A DNA stretch of 10,350 nt from positions 1-10,350 of the forward strand of contig CAUJIL010000037.1 of the NCBI GenBank assembly GCA_963204845.1, read 5' to 3'. Below, in pieces: positions 1-7,259 of the stretch. Position numbers and translations under genes: made by a program. The DNA is from Pseudomonadota bacterium (GTDB taxonomy: Bacteria > Pseudomonadota > Gammaproteobacteria > Pseudomonadales > UBA5518). Position 1 is the first letter of the stretch, and each line of letters begins with the position of its first letter. The notes beneath the pieces were generated by a model. The model saw only the letters and a list, made by a program, of their open reading frames with translations. It did not search any database and was not told the origin of the DNA.

Positions 1-1
1 G

Positions 2-871
2 ATCCATGACCACGGCACCGTCGATTTCCCCGCCGACGCCCCCGCGGCACTGATCGGGCTCGCGCGCGCTGCCGGCGCGAGGGTGGAAGTCCATGTGCAC
101 GACTACGAGCTGATCTGTCCACGGATCAATCTGGTCGATGCGGGGGGGCGCTATTGCCGCGAGCCGGGGGTGGACGGCTGCAACGCCTGCCTGGCCGCGG
201 CCGGCAACGATTTCGGTGCCCGCGACATCGTCGCGTGGCGTTCCGGCCGGGAGAGCCTGGTGCGCGCCGCGACTGCCGTCTGGGTGCCTGACGCCGATGT
301 CGCCGGGCGGCTCGGCCGGTATTTCCCCGGAGTGGCGTTCGCGGTCGAACCGCACGAGACGGTCGACGTCGCGCCGCCGCGCGTGCTCGGCCCGTTCGGG
401 CGCGCAGACGAGCGGCTGCGCGTGGTGGTGATCGGCGCCATCGGCAGGATCAAGGGCTACGAGGTGCTGCTCGCCTGTGCGCGCGACGCCGCGCAGCGCA
501 GCCTCCCGCTCGCGTTCTCGGTGCTCGGCTACAGCATGAACGATGCCCCGTTGCTGAACGCGGGGGTCGAGGTCACCGGCCGCTACCTGGAGTCCGAGGC
601 GGCTCTTAGGCTGGACGCGCTGGGGCCGCACGTGGTGTGGTTGCCGTCGGTGTGGCCCGAAACGTATAGCTATACGCTGTCGATAGCGCTGGCGGGTGGC
701 TACCCGGTGTTCGCGTTCGATATCGGCGCGATCGCGCGCAGGTTGCGCGAACTGGGGCGTGACGGCACCCTGATGCCACTCGCCCTGCAGGATGATCCGC
801 GCGCGATCAACGCGCGTTTCCTCGAATTAAGGGCCGGATGCAACGCGATGCAGGCGATGGGATTCCGCTGA
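2..871 (+). CDS. GT-B glycosyltransferase (GT4-like), 5'-truncated
   Basis: The reading frame is open from base 2, so the true start lies upstream; 289 residues are visible. It should transfer a sugar from a nucleotide-sugar donor to a growing glycan in the cytoplasm. Seen: an HDY motif (98-106) followed by four cysteines spaced C-x12-C-x7-C-x2-C (first codon 116), then a Rossmann-like segment VVIGAIGRIKGYEVL (from about 425), and a C-terminal donor-site region PSVWPETYSYTLSIAL (from about 643). This order is typical of GT-B enzymes with a C-terminal donor domain. The usual second Glu of the E-x7-E motif is Ile here (ATA codon). A GTG at 83 could be called as the start, but it would cut off coding sequence that continues in frame upstream. 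Its stop TGA overlaps the ATG of the next gene by one base, so the two are likely co-translated. Sugar specificity cannot be read. Confidence 0.85.
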   Translation: MHDHGTVDFPADAPAALIGLARAAGARVEVHVHDYELICPRINLVDAGGRYCREPGVDGCNACLAAAGNDFGARDIVAWRSGRESLVRAATAVWVPDADVAGRLGRYFPGVAFAVEPHETVDVAPPRVLGPFGRADERLRVVVIGAIGRIKGYEVLLACARDAAQRSLPLAFSVLGYSMNDAPLLNAGVEVTGRYLESEAALRLDALGPHVVWLPSVWPETYSYTLSIALAGGYPVFAFDIGAIARRLRELGRDGTLMPLALQDDPRAINARFLELRAGCNAMQAMGFR

Positions 872-2835
872 TGGATACGGATCGGGAAACGCAGGCGATG
901 CCCCGGCGCATGCCACGCGCGGCGCTGCCGCGCAGCGAGGAGTCAGTGGGCGGAGTGCGCGCGCACGTCGAGAGCCTGTTGGCTCTGGACAGGTGCGGTG
1001 GGCGCGTGCTCGTCGGCTGGGTGTTCGATCCGCGCGGGCAATTGCTCTGCCTGGATGCCGTCGTCGCCGATGGCGGGGCGCCAGGCGACGCGCTGCATGG
1101 CGCCGCGCTGGTCCTGTGGCCGCTGTTGGACCGGCACGAGGGCGTCCGGCTGCTGCGCACGCACCGTCCGGACGTGCGCGATGCGCTGGATCCGCGGCGC
1201 GAGGCGAGCGGCGACGAGCACGGTTTCGTCCTCTACCTCCCGCCGTCGTTAGATGGTGCCGGATTGGCGCTGCGCTGCCGCGACGGCGCTGCGACCGAAC
1301 TGCCGTTGCCGGAGCAACCGGCCGTGGAGCCGCAGTCGCTGCGTCACGCGCTCGCGGGCTGCTGGCCGCACGCGGCGTCGGCGCTGCGTGAACTGGTCGC
1401 CGAAGGCATCGGCGCCGGCGACATCGATGCGATCGTCGCCGAGCTCGCGACCACGGAGTTCGATGCCAGGGTCACGGCGATGCCGTTGCTGTTGCGCGAC
1501 CCGCCGACCACGTTCGCGAGCATCGACCGCGTCTTCGTGCTAGGTGGCGCGGGCCTGCTCGTGTTCGGCTGGCATTTCGAGTCGGCGAACCGTCTGGTCG
1601 CGCTGTATGCCGAGGGTGCGGACGGGCGCAGCGCGGACCTCGCCGCGTCAGTGTTCTCTCTGCCGAGGCAGGACGTGATCGACGAGTTCGCCGCGGCGAT
1701 TCCCGGCTTGGCCCCCGATACCGGTTTCCTGCTGCACGTGCCGCTGCCGACCCGGCTGGGCGAGTGGCGCGCGTTGCGCTTCGTGTTCGCCGACGGCCGC
1801 GAGAGCTGGCTGCGCCTGCCCACCGACGCTGCGCAGCCGCACGGCGTCGCGCTGATCAAGCAGGTGCTCGCGGAGATTCCGGCGCCGGACCGGCTGCGCC
1901 ACCGTTTCGGGGCGCTGTTCGACCTCGTGGGCCCGGCGCTGCAGTCCTTCCACGCGAGCTGCCGCACGCAGCCGCCGGCGGTGCAGGTGCAGGCCTTCGG
2001 CTCGCCGGTGACGGATCCCCGGTTCTCGGTGATCGTGCCGCTCTACGGGCGCGCGGACTTCATGCGCCACCAGCTCGTGCAGTTCGCCGATGACCCGGAT
2101 TTCCTGCGGGCCGACCTGATCTACGTCGTCGACGATCCGGCGTTGCTGCAGCCGGTGCTCGACATGGCGGCGAACTTCCACGCGCTGCTGGGGTTGCCCT
2201 TGCGGGTGGTGTGGTACGGCTCCAACCGCGGTTTCGCCGGCGCGAACAACGTCGCCGCGGCCCTGGCGCGCGCGCCGGCGCTGCTGCTGCTGAACTCCGA
2301 CGTGCTGCCGCAGCAGCATGGCTGGTTGTCGTGCCTGGACGAGGCGCTGCACGGACTGCCCGCAGCGGGTATGGTCGCGCCGCTGCTGCAGTTCGCCGAC
2401 GGATCGGTGCAGCACGCGGGCATGGTGCCGCGCGAGGATCCATTCCTGCCCGGCTTCCTGATGAACGCGCATCCAGGCAAGGGCATGCCGTGGACGGGGC
2501 CGGACGAGCCTGCCGAGCAGCCGTTGCTGACCGCCGCGTGCGTGATGCTGCGGCGTGACGATTACCTGCAGGCAGGGGGCCTCGACGAGGGCTACATCGT
2601 GGGCGATTTCGAGGACAGCGATCTGTGCCTCGCGCTGCGCAAGCGCGGTCGTCGGCTGTGGCTGGTGCCACGGGCGCGGCTCTGGCACCTCGAACGCCAG
2701 TCGCAGAACGCCGGCAGCAGCGCGTGGCAACGCCAGTTGCTCACGCTGTTCAACGCGTGGCGCTACCGCCGGCGCATCGAGACCGGGGTCATCGCCGACC
2801 CGCGGATGGAGGTCCCGCCATGCGCGTCGCGGTGA
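871..2835 (+). CDS. Family 2 glycosyltransferase with duplicated N-terminal module
   Basis: A 654-residue protein. The C-terminal third (about 384-640) is a GT2 (GT-A fold) domain. It has VIVPLYG at 387, a DXD-type NSDV at 475-478 for metal and nucleotide-sugar binding, EDSD at 581-584 and a WHLE histidine at 606, as in rhamnosyltransferase-like GT2 enzymes. Residues about 36-149 and 215-318 look like two diverged copies of one module. Each has a DR start, a GW-x-F element (W50, W234), an R-x-D-V element (R99, R266) and a GF-hydrophobic strand (G118, G285), with a mainly helical-looking stretch between. The module's role is unknown to me; acceptor binding or partner docking is a guess. An in-frame ATG at 838 would add 11 residues. 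I prefer 871 because it forms a TGATG junction with the preceding gene and has GGGA upstream. It overlaps the next gene by 16 bases. No signal peptide or membrane segment is seen. Confidence 0.88.
   Translation: MDTDRETQAMPRRMPRAALPRSEESVGGVRAHVESLLALDRCGGRVLVGWVFDPRGQLLCLDAVVADGGAPGDALHGAALVLWPLLDRHEGVRLLRTHRPDVRDALDPRREASGDEHGFVLYLPPSLDGAGLALRCRDGAATELPLPEQPAVEPQSLRHALAGCWPHAASALRELVAEGIGAGDIDAIVAELATTEFDARVTAMPLLLRDPPTTFASIDRVFVLGGAGLLVFGWHFESANRLVALYAEGADGRSADLAASVFSLPRQDVIDEFAAAIPGLAPDTGFLLHVPLPTRLGEWRALRFVFADGRESWLRLPTDAAQPHGVALIKQVLAEIPAPDRLRHRFGALFDLVGPALQSFHASCRTQPPAVQVQAFGSPVTDPRFSVIVPLYGRADFMRHQLVQFADDPDFLRADLIYVVDDPALLQPVLDMAANFHALLGLPLRVVWYGSNRGFAGANNVAAALARAPALLLLNSDVLPQQHGWLSCLDEALHGLPAAGMVAPLLQFADGSVQHAGMVPREDPFLPGFLMNAHPGKGMPWTGPDEPAEQPLLTAACVMLRRDDYLQAGGLDEGYIVGDFEDSDLCLALRKRGRRLWLVPRARLWHLERQSQNAGSSAWQRQLLTLFNAWRYRRRIETGVIADPRMEVPPCASR
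2808..2813 (+). promoter_or_regulatory. Strong Shine-Dalgarno site for the GT4-like gene
   Basis: GGAGGT lies 6 bases before ATG 2820, inside the coding sequence of the preceding GT2 gene. It fixes the start of the next gene at 2820, although the frame is open well upstream to at least 2625. Confidence 0.8.
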
Positions 2836-4058
2836 TTGCCCACGGCCATCCCGATTTCTCCAAAGGCGGTGCCGAAATCGCTGCCCGGGATCTGTGGCGC
2901 GGCATCGATGCGCACCCCGGACACCAGGCGTGGTTCATCGCGCGCGCCCCGCACCCCATGCTGCACCTGGGCACCGCGGTCTGCGCGATCGGCGAACGCG
3001 AGTTCCTGGTTGCCGGCGATGCCGGCATCGAGCAGCTCAGCGCGACGGTGACACTCGGCGACGGCAGCGACTTCGCGGCGATGCTGCGTGCGATCGATCC
3101 CGACGTGGTGCACTTCCACCACTACCTGTTCCTCGGCGTCGAGATGATCCGCGCGGTGCGCCGCGCGTGCCCGCGTGCGCGCATCGTGCTGACGCTGCAC
3201 GAGTACCTTGCGATCTGCCGCAACGTGGGGCAGATGGTCACCACCGACGGCCGGTTGTGCCACCGCTACAGTCCGCTCGCGTGCGCGCAGTGCTTTCCCG
3301 ACGTTTCGCCCGAAGACGTGTTCCTGCGCGAGCGCTACGTAAAGGCGCATTTCGCGCTCGTCGACACGTTCATCGCTCCCAGCCGTTTCCTGGCGGAACG
3401 CTATGTGGCGTGGGGGCTGCCGGCGACGCGCATCCGCGTGATCGAGAACGGAGTGCGCGAGCTGCCGCGGCTGCCACCGCGCGCGCTCGCGAGCGGTGAG
3501 CCGCACGGACGTTTCGCCTATTTCGGCCAGATCAATCCCTTCAAGGGGGTGGATCTGGTGCTCGAGGCGTTCGCCTCGCTGCCGCGCGCGCTGCGCCGGC
3601 AGGCTTCGCTGGACGTGTTCGGTTCGGCGCTCGCGAACCAGCCGGAACCGTTCCGGCAACGCATCGCGCAGTTGCTCGCCACCGATCCCCAGGCCATTCA
3701 CTATCACGGTCCGTACGAGCCCGAGGAACTGCCGCGACTGATGCAGGAGATCGACTGGGTCGTGATGGGTTCGGTGTGGTGGGAGAACTCGCCGCTGGTG
3801 ATCCAGGAGGCGCACGCGCTGGGGCGGCCGGTGCTGTGTCCGGATATCGGAGGCATGGCCGAGAAGGTCGAGCCGGGCGTCGGCGGCTTCCACTACCGCG
3901 CCCGCGATGCGCGCTCGCTGGCGACGCTGATGCAGCGCCTGCTCACGGACCCGCAGGTGTACACCGACATCGGCGCGCGGCTGCCGGTTCCGCGCCCTTG
4001 TGCGGCGATCGTCGACGAACTGCTCGGGCTCTACGCCGGCGAGCGCGACGATGTCTGA
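2820..4058 (+). CDS. GT4-like glycosyltransferase
   Basis: A 412-residue GT-B glycosyltransferase, probably cytoplasmic, adding one sugar of the glycan made by this locus. The N-terminal domain opens MRVAVIAHGHPDFSKGGAE with the GG-AE loop (G16, G17) typical of GT4 enzymes. An HEY motif at 127-129 is followed by C133, C147, C155 and C158, a four-cysteine pattern matching that of the truncated glycosyltransferase at the left edge. The C-terminal donor domain starts near YFGQINPFKG (Y234) and has an E-x7-E motif, E322 and E330 in ENSPLVIQE, followed by a GRPVLCPDIGGMAE segment. The length is normal for the family. The start is set by GGAGGT at 2808-2813. The gene overlaps its neighbours by 16 bases (upstream) and 8 bases (downstream), which argues for one transcript and coupled translation. 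Donor and acceptor sugars are not readable. Confidence 0.92.
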   Translation: MRVAVIAHGHPDFSKGGAEIAARDLWRGIDAHPGHQAWFIARAPHPMLHLGTAVCAIGEREFLVAGDAGIEQLSATVTLGDGSDFAAMLRAIDPDVVHFHHYLFLGVEMIRAVRRACPRARIVLTLHEYLAICRNVGQMVTTDGRLCHRYSPLACAQCFPDVSPEDVFLRERYVKAHFALVDTFIAPSRFLAERYVAWGLPATRIRVIENGVRELPRLPPRALASGEPHGRFAYFGQINPFKGVDLVLEAFASLPRALRRQASLDVFGSALANQPEPFRQRIAQLLATDPQAIHYHGPYEPEELPRLMQEIDWVVMGSVWWENSPLVIQEAHALGRPVLCPDIGGMAEKVEPGVGGFHYRARDARSLATLMQRLLTDPQVYTDIGARLPVPRPCAAIVDELLGLYAGERDDV

Positions 4059-6717
4059 GGAGAAGCGCGGCGCCGGGGCACCTCGGCGCGTCTGTATCGG
4101 GATCCGCGCGCATCGCTACGGCGAGGCCGAACGCGAACTGCACGCGCTGCTGAGCGGCTGTTTCCGCGCCGAGGACATCGTCTTCGTCTTCGACGAGACG
4201 AACGCCCCGGTCGAGACGCCGGCAGGGGTCCGCCGGACCGCGTTCGATCGCACCACGCTGCGGGAAGCGGGGCTGTTCTGCGCGGCGCCGCGTATCGGCT
4301 GGCTGTGTGGCGACTACGCGTACTATTTCCTGCGTCGCGCGGTGCGCGCCCGGTACTACTGGCTGATCGAGCCCGATGTGCGCTTCACCTACCGCGATCC
4401 CGGCGATTTTTTTCGTGCCTTCGACCGCGAGGACGCCGACCTGGCACTCTGCCTGTTCGGCAAGCGCAACGGAGCGTGGATGTGGCACGCGGCGGCGCTG
4501 CAGGTCGCGCCGGACGTCCACGGTTGCGCGTTCCCGCTCTCGCGCGCCTCGGGCAAGGCGATCGATGCGCTGTACCGCGAGCGCCGCGCCTTGTCGCAGT
4601 CACTGGCGGCGCGCGGCGCCGGGGTGGCGGAGTGCCCCAACGACGAATCGTTCGTGGCCACCGCTGCGGTCAGGCTCGGCCTGCATTGCCGTGACATCGC
4701 GAGCGTGACGCAGCGCGAGGTGTTCTCGCACTTCTCGGTGCTGCACCCGTGGTTGTGGCCGGACGCGCGTGACGTGCTGCCGCCGGACCGCGTGGTGCAT
4801 CCGGCCGTGCTCGCGGCGGATTTCCCGGCCGCCTTCGACAAGTACGCGCGCAGTGCGCTCGGCCGCAGCGCGCCGCTCAGGCAGGTGCTCGACGCGGCAT
4901 TGGCCGCCGGCGACGCGGCGCATCGGTCGGCAGTGCGCGCGCAGCTGCTGGCGGCGGTGGGCGGCTGGTTCGACACGCTGCCGGGTGCCGAACGCGCGCT
5001 CCACGTGCGGGGTGCGCAGCCACCGGCAGATCCGGCTCTGCCCGCGGCTGCGTCCCCGGTCGCAGCGACCGCTGCAGCCGCTGCGCACGAGTCCGCCTGG
5101 GTCACGCGCCATGCCGTGCTCGCGCGCGCCAAGCAGACGCTCGCGCTCGCGGCGCCGGGCGACTTCACGCTGGGCGAGGGCGAGCGCGTCGCGCCGGAGG
5201 CGCTCGACTTCACCCGCCACACGCCGTACTGCTTCGACTACACGGCCGATGCGTACCTGTTCGTCGACACACCGCGTGGCGTGCTCGACGAGCCGTTCCT
5301 GTACCAGGCGCAATTCACCCACGCCAGCGAAGTGTTGCGCGTGCCGCGCGCGGTGCTCGCCGAGCGGCTCGGGCAGGCCGGCGCGCCGCCGGGGCAGCGG
5401 CCCCCGTTGCTGGTGTTCTCGATCGGCCGCTGCGGCAGCACGCTGTTCAGCCGGCTGTGCGCTGCCTGCGGGGTCACGAGCTTCTCCGAACCCGACGTGT
5501 TCTCGGCGCTGGCCACCGCGCAGCGCCACGATCCGCGCAGCCCCGAGATCATCCGCGCGGCAATGGCCGCGCTCACGCATTTCGCCGGTGTCGGCACGCG
5601 CGGCATCTGCGTGAAGTTCCGCTCCGGCGCCAACGCCGCGATTGGCGACTTCCTGGCCGCGTTCCCCGCGGCGCGCTACCTGTTCATCCGGCGCGAGTTG
5701 CGCGCGTGGGCCGCGTCGTTCATTGCGAAGTTCAACTGGTCGACCGAGCAACTGGTCGGCTCGTTGCTGAGCGCGCACCAGGCCTTGCAGGCGCTGGAGG
5801 GCAGCGCGGCGCGCTTCGATCTCCTCGACTACGAGAGCTTCGCGGCGGATCCGCTGGAGGTCTGGCGCCGGGTGAGCGACGGATCCGGGGTCCCGGCGGA
5901 AATCGCTGCCGCGCTGCACGCGATCGCGGCACAGGACGCACAGTCGGGCGCCGGCCTGCGTGCACGTCACGCCAGCGCGGCCAGGCTGAGGGAGCGGGTG
6001 CGCGACTTCCTGGTCGCCTGGAAGCGGAGCGCGCCTCCTGCGGCCAGGCGGCGCTTCGTGATCGCCGCGGCACGCCCGCGCGGAGACGATGTGCCAGCAG
6101 GGGCGGAAGCGGCAGCGGTGGCCAGTCGCGGGCATGCCGGCAGCGCGGCAGCGCCGCGCGACTTCGCGTTCATCCACATCAACAAGACCGGCGGCAGCAG
6201 CATCGAGGCCGCGCTCGGTCTCGGGCTCGAACATTTGACGGCGCAGGAAAAGGCGCGTCAGCTGGGGCGCGCCGAGTGGCAGCGCCGCTTCACCTTCACC
6301 GTGGTCCGCAACCCGTGGGGCAAGGTGCTGTCGCATTATCGCTACCGGGTGCAGACCAATCAGTCGGGGCTGCGCGACGCGGGGATGACGTTCGCGCGCT
6401 GGGTGGAACTGGCCTACGGGTTGCGCGATCCACGCTATTACGACCAGCCGCGCATGTTCATGCCGCAGTGGCGCTGGATCATCGATGCGCAGGGGCGGGT
6501 GCTGGTCGATTACATCTGCCGTTTCGAGAGCCTGGAGGCGGACTTCGCCGAGGTGTGCCGGCGCATCGGACGGGTGGCGAGCCTGCCCCACGTCAAGAGT
6601 TCGGTGGAGGCGGGAGCCGAGCGTGAACCGTACCGCGCCTGCTATGACGAGCGTACGGCTGCGATCGTCGCCGAGCGCTTCCGCGAGGACACCGAGCACT
6701 TCGGCTACACGTTCTGA
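4051..6717 (+). CDS. Three-domain fusion: glycosyltransferase-like + sulfotransferase + Sulfotransfer_2-type
   Basis: An 888-residue protein. Part 1 (about 10-310) resembles a GT-A-type transferase: hydrophobic strands lead to YYWLIEPDVRF with an acidic E-P-D-V (107-110) where a DXD would sit. I cannot name its family. An Ala/Pro-rich linker (about 320-348) follows. Part 2 (about 350-690) is a PAPS-dependent sulfotransferase with a 5'-phosphosulfate loop SIGRCGSTLFS (G459-T464) and a 3'-phosphate site FIRRELRAWAAS (R548, S556). A second linker (about 680-702) leads to part 3 (703-888), which resembles the Sulfotransfer_2 carbohydrate sulfotransferases: FIHINKTGGSS (N711-S717), then VVRNPWGKVLSHY (R753, S761), and a C-terminal DTEHFGYTF. 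The inferred job is adding a sugar and sulfating the same glycan at two positions in the cytoplasm. An in-frame start at 4000 is possible; ATG 4051 is chosen for its short overlap with the preceding gene, although its SD is weak. No membrane segment is seen. The domain calls for parts 2 and 3 are firm; part 1 is tentative. Confidence 0.88.
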   Translation: MSEEKRGAGAPRRVCIGIRAHRYGEAERELHALLSGCFRAEDIVFVFDETNAPVETPAGVRRTAFDRTTLREAGLFCAAPRIGWLCGDYAYYFLRRAVRARYYWLIEPDVRFTYRDPGDFFRAFDREDADLALCLFGKRNGAWMWHAAALQVAPDVHGCAFPLSRASGKAIDALYRERRALSQSLAARGAGVAECPNDESFVATAAVRLGLHCRDIASVTQREVFSHFSVLHPWLWPDARDVLPPDRVVHPAVLAADFPAAFDKYARSALGRSAPLRQVLDAALAAGDAAHRSAVRAQLLAAVGGWFDTLPGAERALHVRGAQPPADPALPAAASPVAATAAAAAHESAWVTRHAVLARAKQTLALAAPGDFTLGEGERVAPEALDFTRHTPYCFDYTADAYLFVDTPRGVLDEPFLYQAQFTHASEVLRVPRAVLAERLGQAGAPPGQRPPLLVFSIGRCGSTLFSRLCAACGVTSFSEPDVFSALATAQRHDPRSPEIIRAAMAALTHFAGVGTRGICVKFRSGANAAIGDFLAAFPAARYLFIRRELRAWAASFIAKFNWSTEQLVGSLLSAHQALQALEGSAARFDLLDYESFAADPLEVWRRVSDGSGVPAEIAAALHAIAAQDAQSGAGLRARHASAARLRERVRDFLVAWKRSAPPAARRRFVIAAARPRGDDVPAGAEAAAVASRGHAGSAAAPRDFAFIHINKTGGSSIEAALGLGLEHLTAQEKARQLGRAEWQRRFTFTVVRNPWGKVLSHYRYRVQTNQSGLRDAGMTFARWVELAYGLRDPRYYDQPRMFMPQWRWIIDAQGRVLVDYICRFESLEADFAEVCRRIGRVASLPHVKSSVEAGAEREPYRACYDERTAAIVAERFREDTEHFGYTF

Positions 6718-6748
6718 GTGCGTGTGGAAAACGGCCGCTTTCGATGGC

Positions 6749-6777
6749 TTGCCTGCCATAGATAGGGGCAGTATAGT
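6749..6777 (+). promoter_or_regulatory. Sigma70-type promoter of the hypothetical/HU-like pair
   Basis: TTGCCT (6749-6754) and TATAGT (6772-6777) are separated by exactly 17 bases, a good match to -35 and -10 elements. They sit in the 93-base gap after the fusion gene, in otherwise G+C-rich DNA. Transcription would start near 6784, giving a leader of about 27 bases before the TTG start at 6811. A short inverted repeat covers the -10 box, so repressor binding there could block it. This is read from sequence only. Confidence 0.6.
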
Positions 6778-6780
6778 GCC
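6767..6780 (+). repeat. 14-bp imperfect palindrome over the -10 box
   Basis: GGCAGTATAGTGCC is a two-fold symmetric site with one mismatched pair (GGCA...TGCC arms). It includes the whole -10 hexamer. Ten bases, GGGCAGTATA (6766-6775), recur at 7113-7122 inside a much longer palindrome. It is a candidate operator. Confidence 0.4.
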
Positions 6781-6810
6781 TTTACATCCTGCTTCGAACA
6801 CGAGCCGCCC

Positions 6811-7173
6811 TTGCACTTCCGGATCCGCAAGCACGTAGTGCAGTTCGTGCGCACCACCTACGATGCCGAACGCAAGAAGCCGCGCGCGCAGGTGGTGGGC
6901 AGCATGCCCGCCGCCAGTCAGGTCGTGCCCGCTGCGCTGCTGTCACTGCTTACTCCAGAAGAGCGTTGCGAGGCCGAGGCGTGGATCGCGCACGGGCAGC
7001 GTACGCTGCTGCTGCGCGACGAACTGGCCGCACGCTCGTTGGCGGAGACGCTGGCGGCCGCGAACCGCTGGTTCGCGCGCCAGGAAAATCTCAGTGATAC
7101 CGCGTGGATTTCGGGCAGTATACTTCCCGAGATCCAGATGCTTCGCAAACAGCTCGCACGTCTGCTCGGGTGA
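6811..7173 (+). CDS. Conserved-hypothetical-type small protein, TTG start
   Basis: A 120-residue soluble, basic protein of unknown function. It opens HFRIRKHVVQFVRTTYD, then ERKKPRAQVVGSMPA, followed by a helix-rich remainder with LTPEERCEAEAWIA and a basic C-terminus MLRKQLARLLG. From memory, this layout resembles a small uncharacterised protein seen in beta- and gammaproteobacteria; I know of no function. The start is TTG because the frame closes at a TAG (6763-6765) and no ATG or GTG lies between there and the conserved-looking N-terminus. The first internal ATG (6904) would delete that N-terminus. No convincing SD precedes it. It has its own promoter, and an HU-like gene starts 86 bases after its stop. 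Its 3' end contains a 32-bp palindrome. Nothing links it biochemically to sulfated glycan synthesis; a DNA-binding or regulatory role is only a guess from its basic character and neighbour. Confidence 0.7.
   Translation: MHFRIRKHVVQFVRTTYDAERKKPRAQVVGSMPAASQVVPAALLSLLTPEERCEAEAWIAHGQRTLLLRDELAARSLAETLAAANRWFARQENLSDTAWISGSILPEIQMLRKQLARLLG
7105..7136 (+). repeat. 32-bp imperfect palindrome within a gene's 3' end
   Basis: Fourteen of sixteen symmetric base pairs match. The arms begin TGGAT/ATCCA, continue TCGGG/CCCGA, and meet at AGTATACT. One mismatched pair would be a U-G wobble in RNA, so the transcript could also fold into a long hairpin. Because of the symmetry, both strands translate to WISGSILPEI in the matching frames. 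It lies about 37 bases before the stop of the 120-residue gene and about 120 bases upstream of the HU-like gene. A protein-binding site or an mRNA processing/attenuation hairpin are both possible. No U-run follows, so it does not look like an intrinsic terminator. Confidence 0.75.
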
Positions 7174-7247
7174 GCGGGCGCGAGCAGTCTCCCCGTGCGG
7201 CTGGTGATCACCCCGCCGTCCCGGGAGCATTTCCACCAGTGATCCAC

Positions 7248-7252
7248 AGGAG
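7248..7252 (+). promoter_or_regulatory. Shine-Dalgarno site deciding the HU-like start
   Basis: AGGAG stands 7 bases before ATG 7260 but only one base before the in-frame ATG 7254. The second ATG is therefore the functional start. Confidence 0.7.
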
Positions 7253-7259
7253 AATGCGC

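Noticed and set aside
663..676. Perfect 14-bp palindrome CGTATAGCTATACG within the first glycosyltransferase gene
   Set aside because: It encodes a Thr-Tyr-Ser-Tyr-Thr run of the donor motif, and about one palindrome of this size is expected by chance in 10 kb.
1648..2730. A 360-codon minus-strand open frame opposite the GT2 gene
   Set aside because: Low-complexity composition rich in Arg, Gln and His with no domain motif; it is a shadow of the sense gene, which has clear GT2 motifs.
6727..6742. Inverted repeat GAAAACGGCCGCTTTC as a possible terminator after the fusion gene
   Set aside because: The palindrome has no real loop, has one mismatch, and is not followed by a T-run, so it is not a convincing intrinsic terminator.
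4600..6834. A 744-codon open frame on the minus strand opposite the fusion gene
   Set aside because: Its translation is Arg/Ala/His-rich without recognisable motifs, and it mirrors a well-supported sense gene. Long antisense frames are expected in high-GC coding DNA.
7119..7124. TATACT in the long palindrome as a -10 box for the HU-like gene
   Set aside because: No -35-like hexamer lies 16-18 bases upstream (GATACC is there), so a promoter is not supported.
7203..7212. Perfect 10-bp palindrome GGTGATCACC upstream of the HU-like gene
   Set aside because: Several palindromes this short are expected by chance, and no promoter element lies next to it.
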